From positions 1-8,018 of the forward strand of contig CAJFQT010000060.1 of NCBI GenBank assembly GCA_904419095.1: DNA of 8,018 bases, written 5' to 3'. Source of the stretch: an uncultured Clostridia bacterium (GTDB lineage Bacteria; Bacillota; Clostridia; TANB77; CAG-508). Of this stretch, positions 1-6,099 are shown piece by piece. A program made the position numbers and the translations under genes. Position 1 is the stretch's first letter. Each line of letters begins with the position of its first letter. The notes beneath the pieces are model-generated. The model ran no database searches. It had not been told where the DNA came from and saw only the letters and a list, made by a program, of their open reading frames with translations.

Positions 1-1370
1 TAATAGAAGGAGTAGAATATATTGGAGATCAAGCATTTAAGAATTGTAGTAATTTAAAAACAGTTAAAATGGCAAATAGTGTAAAAGAAACGGGTGTACA
101 AGTATTTTATGAAGATAAAAATTTACAAAATATAAATATTTCTACAAATTTAACAGTAATTAATAAGTATATGTTTGCATCGTGTATTAGTTTAACAAAT
201 ATAGATATACCAGAAGGAGTTAAGACTATAGATATGTATGCTTTTTCTAATTGTCCTAATATAGAGAAAATAGAAATATCAAGTACACTAGAAACAATAG
301 ATGGAACATCATTTTATTATTGTTTGAAATTAAAAAATATAGAAATAGCAAAAGATAATAATAATTTTGAATTTAAAGATGGATTTCTACTAGGAAAAAC
401 AAAAGAAAATAAGACAGAAATAATAGTAATATTAGAAAGTGCAATAAAAGATAATACATTGACAATACCAAATACAGTAACTAGTCTAAAATCAGGACAA
501 TTATCTTCATTTTCTCAGATAACCACAGTAAATATACCATCAAGTGTAGAAAGTATAAGTGGAGATTTTTTTGAAAATAACAAAATAACAAATATAAACA
601 TAGATAGCAATAATCCAAATTTCGAGGTAGATCAAGAAAGTAAAGCAATATATTCAAAAGAAAGTCAGGGAGATATAGCAATAATAAGATATTTTGGAAA
701 TGAAAATAGTGTTAAAATAAAAGATGAAACAAAAATAATAAAATCTTTTTGCTTCTATAACAAATTATTAACGCAAATAGAATTACCAGATTCAATAACA
801 AGAATAGAAAATCAAGCATTTAATGGGTGTAAGAATTTAAAAAACATAAAATTAGGAAAAAATATTAATGATTTTAACAATTTATCAATATATAATTCTG
901 GAATAGAAAAAATTGAATTAGATGAAAATAATCCAAATTTTAGATTAATAGAAAATGGAGGAATTTGTAATGGAGAAGAAGTACAAGCTTTATATAGTAA
1001 AGATGGAAATAAATTTATATCACCAATAAAACCATTAAATACAATAATAACATATGAAATACCAGAACAAGTAGAGATTAATGGAAAAAATGTAGAAGTA
1101 ACAGAAATAACGAATTATGCCTTTCATTCACAAAGAAATATGTCAAATATAAAATTACCAAATACAATAAAAAGAATAAATATTTCATTTAATTATTGCG
1201 ATGGACTAAACAATATTGAAATACCTAGTAGTATAGAATATATTAACGAATCTTGCTTTGCAAATTCCATCAACTTACGAGAAATAAAAATCCATACAAA
1301 AAAAGACCAAGTAAAAGGAGCGCCATGGAGTTGTATATATGGGGATAGAGCAATAATTTGGGATGAATAA
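1..1370 (+). CDS. BspA-like leucine-rich repeat (LRR_5) protein, 3' part
   Basis: The reading frame is open from position 3, before the first ATG at 69. The residues ahead of that ATG (IEGVEYIGDQAFKNCSNLKTV) are already a typical LRR_5 unit, so the real start lies upstream of the window and 69 is an internal Met. About 455 residues are visible. Repeats follow the BspA/TpLRR pattern (IPxxVxxIxxxAFxxCxxLxxIxI), for example IPEGVKTIDMYAFSNCPNIE. Some are separated by NNPNFEV/NNPNFRL insert loops, which are common in this family. The C-terminus is GAPWSCIYGDRAIIWDE, a tail shared with the broken LRR gene at 5005-5754. Family members are usually secreted or cell-surface proteins involved in adhesion or binding of host or bacterial ligands. 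The secretion signal here would be off-window, so surface location is inferred. The stop codon is TAA at 1368-1370. Confidence 0.9.
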   Translation, partial: IEGVEYIGDQAFKNCSNLKTVKMANSVKETGVQVFYEDKNLQNINISTNLTVINKYMFASCISLTNIDIPEGVKTIDMYAFSNCPNIEKIEISSTLETIDGTSFYYCLKLKNIEIAKDNNNFEFKDGFLLGKTKENKTEIIVILESAIKDNTLTIPNTVTSLKSGQLSSFSQITTVNIPSSVESISGDFFENNKITNINIDSNNPNFEVDQESKAIYSKESQGDIAIIRYFGNENSVKIKDETKIIKSFCFYNKLLTQIELPDSITRIENQAFNGCKNLKNIKLGKNINDFNNLSIYNSGIEKIELDENNPNFRLIENGGICNGEEVQALYSKDGNKFISPIKPLNTIITYEIPEQVEINGKNVEVTEITNYAFHSQRNMSNIKLPNTIKRINISFNYCDGLNNIEIPSSIEYINESCFANSINLREIKIHTKKDQVKGAPWSCIYGDRAIIWDE

Positions 1371-1453
1371 GGAATTTAATCTTATTTTTAGAATTTTTAA
1401 AACAGTATTAATTTACATATGCCATGACAACATACAAAATCAAAAATATCATC

Positions 1454-2248
1454 CTAATTTTGAAAACTAGAGGAAATAAGAAAACCCAAAACAATGCAAA
1501 GCAAAAATATAACATAATCTATTAAAGTATTCATTACAGGAAAAAGCACAAAAATTGAGCCAAAAGTAAAACCAATAATACAATAAAAAGTCTTAGTATA
1601 AAAATATTTAAAAAGAAATTTAATTAAAACCATAAAAACAAGGCAACCAACACATACTCCAAAACCAAAAGGTAAAAGAAAAGACAAAGACAAATTAGAA
1701 ACGGCAAAAAGATATGAATTATAAATGCCAAGTAGCATTAAAATAAGAGTACTACTTACACCAGGAACAATAATACCTATAGACATAAGAATACCAGAAA
1801 ATATAAGGAAAACATTAGAAAAGTTGTCACTATAAAGCATAGATGAAAAATTACTTTCCAACAAAATTAATACAATAGCTAAAAAGCTACTAGCGAAAAA
1901 GAACAATAAATTTTTTATATTAAATTGTTCTTTTTTATTTGCTTCTTTAAATAGAGAAGGAAGACAACCTAAAATTAACCCCATAAATATTGAATTTAAT
2001 TGAAGAGGATATAGATTAATTAAATAATTTAAAACATTGCCTAAACTAAAAAAGCCAATAAAACCACCAATAGCTAAAGGAAGTAAAAATTTAATAGAAT
2101 TAATTGGAGATTTAAAAAAATATAATATACTATTTATCAATTTTTCATAAATACCAAAAATAACGCAAATTACACCACTGCTAATGCCAGGAAGAATAGA
2201 ACCAGCACCAAGACAAAATCCTATAAAAATTTTTTTTATAAATTTCAT
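1454..2248 (-). CDS. DUF368 family membrane protein (putative undecaprenyl-phosphate translocase)
   Basis: This 264-residue protein is very hydrophobic, with about eight membrane segments. It has the internal two-fold repeat typical of DUF368: an N-terminal LGAGSILPGISSGV (P20-G21-I22-S23-S24) and a second copy, IGIIVPGVSSTLILMLLGIY (P162-G163-V164-S165-S166). Members of this family (PopT in Staphylococcus aureus) have been reported to return the lipid carrier undecaprenyl phosphate across the membrane for reuse in peptidoglycan and teichoic acid synthesis. Assignment to this protein is by family only, so no symbol is given. The start ATG (2246-2248) has a GAAAGGT ribosome binding site about 5 bases upstream (2254-2260 on the + strand). 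The gene stands alone and converges on the LRR gene, with 83 bases between the stops and no clear hairpin terminator there. The length is normal and all key segments are present. Confidence 0.88.
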   Translation of the reverse strand: MKFIKKIFIGFCLGAGSILPGISSGVICVIFGIYEKLINSILYFFKSPINSIKFLLPLAIGGFIGFFSLGNVLNYLINLYPLQLNSIFMGLILGCLPSLFKEANKKEQFNIKNLLFFFASSFLAIVLILLESNFSSMLYSDNFSNVFLIFSGILMSIGIIVPGVSSTLILMLLGIYNSYLFAVSNLSLSFLLPFGFGVCVGCLVFMVLIKFLFKYFYTKTFYCIIGFTFGSIFVLFPVMNTLIDYVIFLLCIVLGFLISSSFQN

Positions 2249-2554
2249 AAAATACCTTTCAAATTCTTTTTATAAATAATATACAATTAATTAAAAAAAT
2301 AGAACTTTGAAAAATTAAAAAGTATTGTTAGATGTCATATAAACATATGTTAAAGTATGAAGAAATTGAAACATTAAGATTAACAGAAAAATAAAGGTAT
2401 AAAAAATACAGTGAACTTATTTCTAAATTCAAAGTATTTGTAAGAGTCCATATTTCTACAATGTATCCAAAATGTTAGACAAAAGAGTCAAAGCAAGCGT
2501 AGTCAAACTTTTTGGGTTCACTTCAAGAATATAGAAGAACATATCAAGAAAAAA
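2249..2554. other. Non-coding, degraded stretch upstream of the foreign block
   Basis: No intact gene is visible on either strand. The left end is the upstream region of the minus-strand DUF368 gene. A 15-codon frame (MLKYEEIETLRLTEK, 2347-2394, +) has no ribosome binding site and looks like a remnant. At 2521-2556 a plus-strand stretch would read LQEYRRTYQEKID. This matches the EYRRTYQQK segment of the DUF6076-like fragment near 4675-4692, but a stop codon lies only a few codons upstream, so it is not a gene. I see no transposase, tRNA or recognisable insertion-sequence end. Confidence 0.5.
2527..2547 (+). repeat. 21-bp inverted repeat, left copy
   Basis: These 21 bases, beginning GAATATAGAAG and ending ACATATCAA, recur exactly as the reverse complement at 4672-4692. 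They code EYRRTYQ in both places, each reading towards the block between them. The repeats enclose about 2.1 kb that includes the GC-richer gene at 2716-4212. They may be two homologous gene remnants or true recombination ends; the sequence alone does not decide. Confidence 0.75.
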
Positions 2555-2583
2555 TTGACTTTTATGTAAATCGATGGTATAAT
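2555..2583 (+). promoter_or_regulatory. Near-consensus sigma-A promoter
   Basis: The -35 box TTGACT (2555-2560) is separated by exactly 17 bases from a perfect -10 box, TATAAT (2578-2583). Transcription would start near 2590, giving a leader of about 125 bases before the ATG at 2716. This is the strongest promoter in the window, so the gene behind it is probably well expressed. It lies only 7 bases right of the 21-bp repeat. Confidence 0.8.
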
Positions 2584-2639
2584 AGAAACTGGTATTTAAT
2601 GTGCTGTATATCAAAGACAGATTGACTTTGGTAGTCTAA

Positions 2640-2661
2640 TGTGTATATGCACAAATACACA
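2640..2661 (+). promoter_or_regulatory. Small hairpin in the leader of the 2716 gene
   Basis: TGTGTAT (2640-2646) pairs with ATACACA (2655-2661) around an 8-base loop. It lies between the promoter and the translation start. A purine-rich AAAGGAG and a four-codon frame (ATG 2677, stop 2689-2691, reading MKLL) follow immediately. Its role is unknown: it could be an mRNA stabiliser, an operator or chance. No T-tract follows, so it is not a terminator. Confidence 0.35.
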
Positions 2662-2715
2662 CTATAGAAAGGAGATATGAAACTATTATAAATCTCAAAG
2701 AAAGGAAGGGATTCA

Positions 2716-4212
2716 ATGCTGGACAAAAGAATTCTACGGTTAACTCCTAAACGTATCTTTTGCCCACTATGTGGTAATTGGCACGATTGGGAAGGAAAAA
2801 CATTGCAAGCATATTCTGAGGATGATCCTTATGAATATGAATGCAATGGTGTAACGCTTAAGTTTTGGGTGGATGACGATTGTATTCATATTCAGTCTTC
2901 AGATTTATGCGACAAAGTCAATACTTACATTGACGATGAAGTGTATTTAGATGACATGGAATGTGATCTGAGTGATCCTATATTAAACTTCTCTATTCCG
3001 ATTTCTACTGAGGAGATTGTTTGTTCAGGTGAATGCGGTGATTGTGATCCATGTAACTTGCCTAATATTGGTGATGAACGCGATGATGATGATGATGAAT
3101 TTGAACTTAATTTAGAGTTTAAGTTTGAATTCGCAAGCAGATACTTTGACAAATATGCTCAGTCAAATCGAGATGAACGGAAAAAAATTGAAGAAGAAAC
3201 AAAGCGTGAGCAAGGGCTTGAAAGACAGCGTGAAGAAGAAGCAAAGCGTGAACAGGAACTTGCGAAACAGCGTGAAGAAGAAGCAAAGCGTGAACAGGAA
3301 CTTGCGAAACAGCGTGAGGAAGAAGCAAAGCGCGAGCAGGAACTTGTAAAACAGTGTGAGGAAGAGGCAAAGCGTGAACAAGAACTTGTGAAACCACATG
3401 AAACCAAAAAAACAACCAAGAATAAGGAGGATACTACTATGGCAAACAACCTTTTTAACATGAACATGGAATTCGGTCCTAATAAGGACGAAAACATCGC
3501 AAGTACCCTTATGGGTGTTGCGGTTAAGAACGGTGATAGCTGGCGGATTTATGACAAGAAGAAGAAAGTAATCACTGATGTCGGTGATATGCAACTCGGC
3601 AACCTTCCTATCTTCATTCTGCCTACTACTAAGTTGGCTGAGGGAGACCTCATTAAAGATGCTGGTGAGTACTACTTTGTAAGCAATGTTCAGACAGGAA
3701 GTACTCAGACCCTGTGTGCAAAGACTGGCGAGATGAAGACTGTTATTCCCATCAAGAATGTTTTGGGATTCAGTTGCTACTCGAAAGTTATCGCTCTCAG
3801 CGATTCCCTCAATATTGGAGATGACTTCGATGTGGAAAAGCTGGCTATTATGTCGGCAATGTGCGGTCAGTCTGGTGAAAACAACGGTCAGATGAATCAG
3901 TTGCTTCCGTTGATGCTTTTCAAAGACAAACTAGGAGGAGATGATGACACGATGAAGCTGGTACTCATGTCTTCGATGATGACTTCGGGAGAAGAAGGCG
4001 GTCAGATGAATCAGTTGCTTCCGCTGATGTTCCTCAAGAACGGCGACAACGGCAATGATGACACGATGAAGCTGGTGCTTATGTCTTCGATGATGGGGGG
4101 CAACATGGGCGGTTCCAATAATCTGCTGATGAGCTACTTGATGCTTGATATATTCATGGGCAAGAAAGAAGATAAGGTTCCTAAGAAGACTGACGAAGGA
4201 ACTGTCGAATAA
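2716..4212 (+). CDS. Cys/His motif, repeat coiled coil and Met-rich domain protein, function unknown
   Basis: A 498-residue frame in three parts. (a) Residues 1-150 hold FCPLCGNWH (C16, C19, H23) and a second cluster CSGECGDCDPC (C103, C107, C110, C113), followed by a run of five Asp; zinc binding is likely. (b) Residues 158-227 hold five copies of a 14-residue unit, consensus REEEAKREQELAKQ, predicting a long charged helix or coiled coil. (c) Residues 242-498 form a compact domain ending in two Met-rich repeats (GQMNQLLPLM ... DDTMKLVLMSSMM). There is no signal peptide or membrane segment. The start at 2716 has AAGGAAGG 6 bases upstream. A perfect AAGGAGG before ATG 3439 indicates that part (c) is also, or only, made as its own 257-residue protein. 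GC content and codon use (many CTC, AAG, GGC, TTC) rise sharply in part (c), unlike the AT-rich neighbours, which suggests transfer. I recall part (c)-like proteins as uncharacterised in gut Clostridia but cannot name a function. Confidence 0.75.
   Translation: MLDKRILRLTPKRIFCPLCGNWHDWEGKTLQAYSEDDPYEYECNGVTLKFWVDDDCIHIQSSDLCDKVNTYIDDEVYLDDMECDLSDPILNFSIPISTEEIVCSGECGDCDPCNLPNIGDERDDDDDEFELNLEFKFEFASRYFDKYAQSNRDERKKIEEETKREQGLERQREEEAKREQELAKQREEEAKREQELAKQREEEAKREQELVKQCEEEAKREQELVKPHETKKTTKNKEDTTMANNLFNMNMEFGPNKDENIASTLMGVAVKNGDSWRIYDKKKKVITDVGDMQLGNLPIFILPTTKLAEGDLIKDAGEYYFVSNVQTGSTQTLCAKTGEMKTVIPIKNVLGFSCYSKVIALSDSLNIGDDFDVEKLAIMSAMCGQSGENNGQMNQLLPLMLFKDKLGGDDDTMKLVLMSSMMTSGEEGGQMNQLLPLMFLKNGDNGNDDTMKLVLMSSMMGGNMGGSNNLLMSYLMLDIFMGKKEDKVPKKTDEGTVE
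3187..3396 (+). repeat. Five tandem 42-bp units coding a 14-residue coiled-coil repeat
   Basis: Units lie at 3187-3228, 3229-3270, 3271-3312, 3313-3354 and 3355-3396, all in frame with the 2716-4212 gene. The middle three differ by only a few bases. The outer two are degenerate, coding IEEETKREQGLERQ and CEEEAKREQELVKP. Near-identical in-frame units can gain or lose copies by slippage, changing rod length by 14 residues without breaking the frame. Confidence 0.9.
3424..3441 (+). promoter_or_regulatory. Internal Shine-Dalgarno and start codon inside the 2716-4212 frame
   Basis: AAGGAGG (3424-3430) lies 8 bases before ATG (3439-3441), in frame with the long ORF. It is a better ribosome binding site than the one at 2702-2709. 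It sits exactly where the charged repeat region ends and the GC-richer domain beginning MANNLFNMNMEFGP starts. A 257-residue protein (3439-4212) would result. This fits either two products from one frame or an in-frame fusion that kept the old start of the downstream gene. Confidence 0.7.
3886..4095 (+). repeat. Two 96-bp Met-rich coding repeats
   Basis: The units 3886-3981 and 4000-4095 each code GQMNQLLPLMxxxK, then a Gly/Asp-rich linker, then DDTMKLVLMSSMM. Nucleotide identity is high at both ends, and the linkers differ. A degenerate start of a third unit follows (SNNLLMSYLMLDIFMG). The repeats point to internal duplication within the C-terminal domain. Confidence 0.8.
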
Positions 4213-4250
4213 GTCGGAATTAACTTAATAGTTTATATCTCTAATCGGTT

Positions 4251-4275
4251 CCCCCAAGACGCTTGTCTTTGGGGG
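4251..4275 (+). terminator. GC-rich hairpin, probable terminator of the 2716-4212 gene
   Basis: CCCCCAAGAC (4251-4260) pairs with GTCTTTGGGGG (4265-4275), with one bulged T and a GCTT loop. It begins 38 bases after the stop codon. Only a short T-containing stretch (ATTTCT) follows, so intrinsic termination may be imperfect. Such a GC-rich stem stands out in this AT-rich window and probably came with the gene. Confidence 0.65.
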
Positions 4276-4339
4276 ATTTCTAATAAAAGAATAGGACTAC
4301 CAAACCTTTGCAGTTCAGTAGTCATGTGCCATTTTGTAC

Positions 4340-4615
4340 TTATTTCAAAACTTCTTGGACAAATTGTGTAGCAATTTTTTCAATATAACTCCACAACCTG
4401 TCAAAATCAAAAATGTCTCCGGTATATTCTTTTTTCTGTGCCAAATATTCATCCAGCTCTGCTTTCCATGTCTTATCACGTCTTACGTCGAACACAGCTA
4501 TTCCTGTACTTGGCAGAATTTCAGGAATTTCTTTGACAGTGCTAAGGGATATATGTCCATCTCTTACCAGTAACTGATTGATTTCTGTATATGAGCCATA
4601 CATATCAGAATGGGA
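4340..4615 (-). pseudogene. C-terminal fragment of an unrecognised protein
   Basis: This minus-strand frame codes about 87-90 residues, from MYGSYTEINQLLVRDGHISL to FVQEVLK, ending at 4340. The apparent ATG at 4601-4603 has no ribosome binding site. Sequence upstream of it runs into the AT-rich DUF6076-like fragment, with an in-frame stop a few codons before the ATG. Codon use resembles the GC-richer block rather than the flanks, so it is probably the tail of a gene that arrived with the block and lost its front. The protein looks soluble and mixed alpha/beta, with aromatic and charged residues near the end (DFDRLWSYIEKIATQFVQEV). I do not recognise the family. It could also be a real small gene read from an unusual start, but the missing Shine-Dalgarno argues against that. 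Confidence 0.5.
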
Positions 4616-4619
4616 AAAT

Positions 4620-5007
4620 TTTGAACAAGTTTTTTATTGTCTTTATTTTTTCTAACTTGCATAAATTTTTGTTGATATGTTCTTCTATATTCTCCCATAG
4701 CCTTGTTTTGTTTTAATTTTTCTGTATAAGATTGAAAAGCTCCTAAATCTCTACAAAGTTTTGAATTTTCTTTTGGGTAATCACAATAAATTTCATCTAC
4801 TTTTGAAGTTGGAATAAAGTACATTCCGCAATTTTGACATTTTTTAATTGGGTAATTAGGTGTTTTTGAAAGTTCTTCAAGTATAGCATAGCAAATACTT
4901 GATAAATCTGTACTTTTATGAGTATCACTCATTGAAAGTACCATATTTTTTTCTTTTAATGTATCTAATACATCATATTCGCTATTTTTTCCAATATGTT
5001 GGTTAGA
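4620..5007 (-). pseudogene. DUF6076-like zinc-ribbon protein, fragment truncated at both ends
   Basis: The minus-strand frame is open from 5007 down to a junction near 4620. It reads ...SEYDVLDTLKEKNMVLSM... then KKCQNCGMYFIP, DEIYCDY, KLCRDLGAF and EYRRTYQQKFMQVRKNKDNKK. The C-x2-C ... C ... C pattern followed by a helical YRRTYQQK segment matches what I know of the DUF6076 family (function unknown, common in gut Clostridia). The ATG at 4944 lacks a ribosome binding site, and family-like sequence continues upstream of it, so it is not the true start; the N-terminal domain is missing. At the other end the frame passes into unrelated sequence (LVQNFPILICMAHIQ...) and stops at 4564. Its left part carries the right copy of the 21-bp inverted repeat. 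It was probably broken when the neighbouring block arrived or rearranged. Confidence 0.6.
4672..4692 (-). repeat. 21-bp inverted repeat, right copy
   Basis: This is the exact reverse complement of 2527-2547. Here it is part of the DUF6076-like fragment, coding EYRRTYQ on the minus strand. Similarity fades quickly on both sides, leaving A-rich tracts on the inner side. A perfect 21-base match is unlikely by chance in 8 kb, even with AT-rich composition. Confidence 0.75.
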
Positions 5008-5754
5008 TTAAAAAATAGTCATAACGGAATATTAGACAATAATAGTATTGCTAGTATTAGCAGGAATAACAATATCATCACTATCAGGAGATAATGGAAT
5101 ATTAATAAATGCAAGTAAAGCAAAATATGAAACAGAATTATCACAATATAATGAAGAATTACAAAACTATAAAACTAATAAAGTTTTAGAAAATATGGAC
5201 TTTGAAGAAGAAAGTTTATTTTCAGCGGAAAATAGTTTAGAATATAACACTAAGCCAGATGAAGAAAATGGAGACATATATGACGTAATACCAAGTTTAG
5301 AAGGAAGTCATTTTGCTGGAAAGTTAGAAGTAATAAAAGGTGAATTAGTATTAAATTCACAAGATAAAGAAGAAATAAAAGTAGCACAAAGTGTAGGAAT
5401 AGTAGTTAATCCATATGAAATTGTAGAAGGAGAATTAATTTCTTCAAACGGAAATTTATTATTAATGGATGAAGGAACGGGAACATTAAGACTACCAGAA
5501 TCTGTAACATCTATTGGAGAAGGAGCTTTTGCAAATGTAGAAGGATTAAAAACAATAATAATACCAGGATCTGTAAAAGAAATAAAGAGAGATGCATTTA
5601 GAAGTAACCACACTTTAGAAAAATTAATAATAGAAGAAGGAGTGGATAATATTAAAGAGATAAACATTGATAATGAATTAAATTCAATTCAATTCAAGGA
5701 GCACCGTGGGCGTGTCCAGCAGGGATGAGAGTAATTATATGGAATAGCAAATAG
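5005..5754 (+). pseudogene. Short BspA-like LRR protein with pilin-like N-terminus, broken by two frame lesions
   Basis: The central frame reads IIVLLVLAGITISSLSGDNGILINASKAKYETE. This is the hydrophobic N-terminal helix and following segment typical of clostridial proteins with type IV pilin-like leaders (usually KGITLIALVVTIIVLLILAGITI). A stop at 5033-5035 precedes it. The expected leader start is visible in another frame just upstream (LKNSHNGI, 5008-5031), so roughly 17-20 bases appear lost between them; the TTG at 5048 lies inside the helix and is not a start. The body has about two LRR_5 units (LRLPESVTSIGEGAFANVEG...). At 5681-5695 three tandem AATTC units shift the frame to a stop at 5726. 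With two units it would continue as IQGAPWACPAGMRVIIWNSK to the TAG at 5752-5754, matching the end of the first LRR gene. A functional product is unlikely unless the frame is restored. Confidence 0.8.
5681..5695 (+). repeat. Three tandem AATTC units causing a frameshift
   Basis: AATTC is repeated three times directly before the conserved tail of the LRR gene. Reading through gives FKEHRGRVQQG and a stop. Removing one unit (5 bases) restores the GAPWxCPxG tail. Tandem short units can slip during replication, so this may be a simple lesion or a reversible on/off switch. Confidence 0.85.
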
Positions 5755-5780
5755 TATTATCTATTAACATAAAAACAGTA

Positions 5781-5809
5781 TTGAAAAGTTGGTTAAAATA
5801 TGATATAAA
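5781..5809 (+). promoter_or_regulatory. Sigma-A-like promoter for the 5865 gene
   Basis: TTGAAA (5781-5786), a 17-base spacer and TATAAA (5804-5809). Transcription would start near 5816, giving a leader of about 50 bases to the ATG at 5865. Confidence 0.65.
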
Positions 5810-5864
5810 AATATAGAAAACAACATCAAAAATTCCTGTATTAAATTTTAAGGAGGAAAAAGAA

Positions 5865-6080
5865 ATGAAAGTTATCAAAACAAACGGAGAAGTTGGAGAA
5901 ATGAAAGACTGTCAAATGACAGTATCTACAGCTTTTGAAAAAAATGATTGGTATGATGTGTTAAATTGGATGGAATTAGTAGAAATTATAGCCTTTGAAG
6001 ACTATAATCTTAAAGGAGTATCATCCAATCCAATGATAACAAAAGAATATGTATTAGAGCAGATAGAAGAACTGTCCTGA
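5865..6080 (+). CDS. Small hypothetical protein, 71 residues
   Basis: The frame starts at ATG 5865 with a perfect AGGAGG (5851-5856) 8 bases upstream and ends at TGA 6078-6080. It sits between its own promoter (5781-5809) and a strong hairpin terminator (6100-6146), so it is a well-defined single-gene unit and very probably real. The protein is acidic and soluble, with no signal peptide, membrane segment or cysteine cluster (a single Cys, in KDCQMTV). It opens with a short strand-like segment (MKVIKTNGEVGEM), and helix-prone parts follow (DWYDVLNWMELVEIIAFEDY and the C-terminal KEYVLEQIEELS). I do not recognise the family. It is transcribed independently of the broken LRR gene before it and the PLP enzyme after it. 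A role as a small regulator or adaptor is possible but not shown. Confidence 0.75.
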   Translation: MKVIKTNGEVGEMKDCQMTVSTAFEKNDWYDVLNWMELVEIIAFEDYNLKGVSSNPMITKEYVLEQIEELS

Positions 6081-6099
6081 TGATGTCATGTCAATCAGT

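Noticed and set aside
1371..1453. Terminator between the convergent LRR and DUF368 genes
   Set aside because: The gap is AT-rich but shows no stable stem with a T-tract.
2450..2530. Possible insertion-sequence end or transposase remnant
   Set aside because: No transposase motif, terminal inverted repeat with partner or target-site duplication could be found.
3119..3594. Several open frames of 74-143 codons on both strands across the coiled-coil repeats
   Set aside because: They are shadows: the 42-bp repeats lack stops in several frames, giving low-complexity products. None has a ribosome binding site, and the 2716 frame explains the region.
2627..4304. 10-bp inverted match TTTGGTAGTC (2627-2636) with GACTACCAAA (4295-4304) flanking the block
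   Set aside because: Ten-base inverted matches are expected many times by chance in 8 kb, and similarity does not extend beyond it.
4334..4573. 79-codon plus-strand frame opposite the 4340-4615 fragment
   Set aside because: It has no Shine-Dalgarno and an unusual Phe/Cys-rich composition. The minus-strand reading has the more natural protein composition.
5048..5050. TTG as start codon for the second LRR protein
   Set aside because: It lies inside the hydrophobic helix typical of pilin-like leaders. Expected helix residues (IIV) are coded just upstream, and no ribosome binding site precedes it.
5308..5667. 119-codon minus-strand frame opposite the second LRR gene
   Set aside because: It has no ribosome binding site and no family-like features. 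The plus strand codes clear LRR_5 units here.
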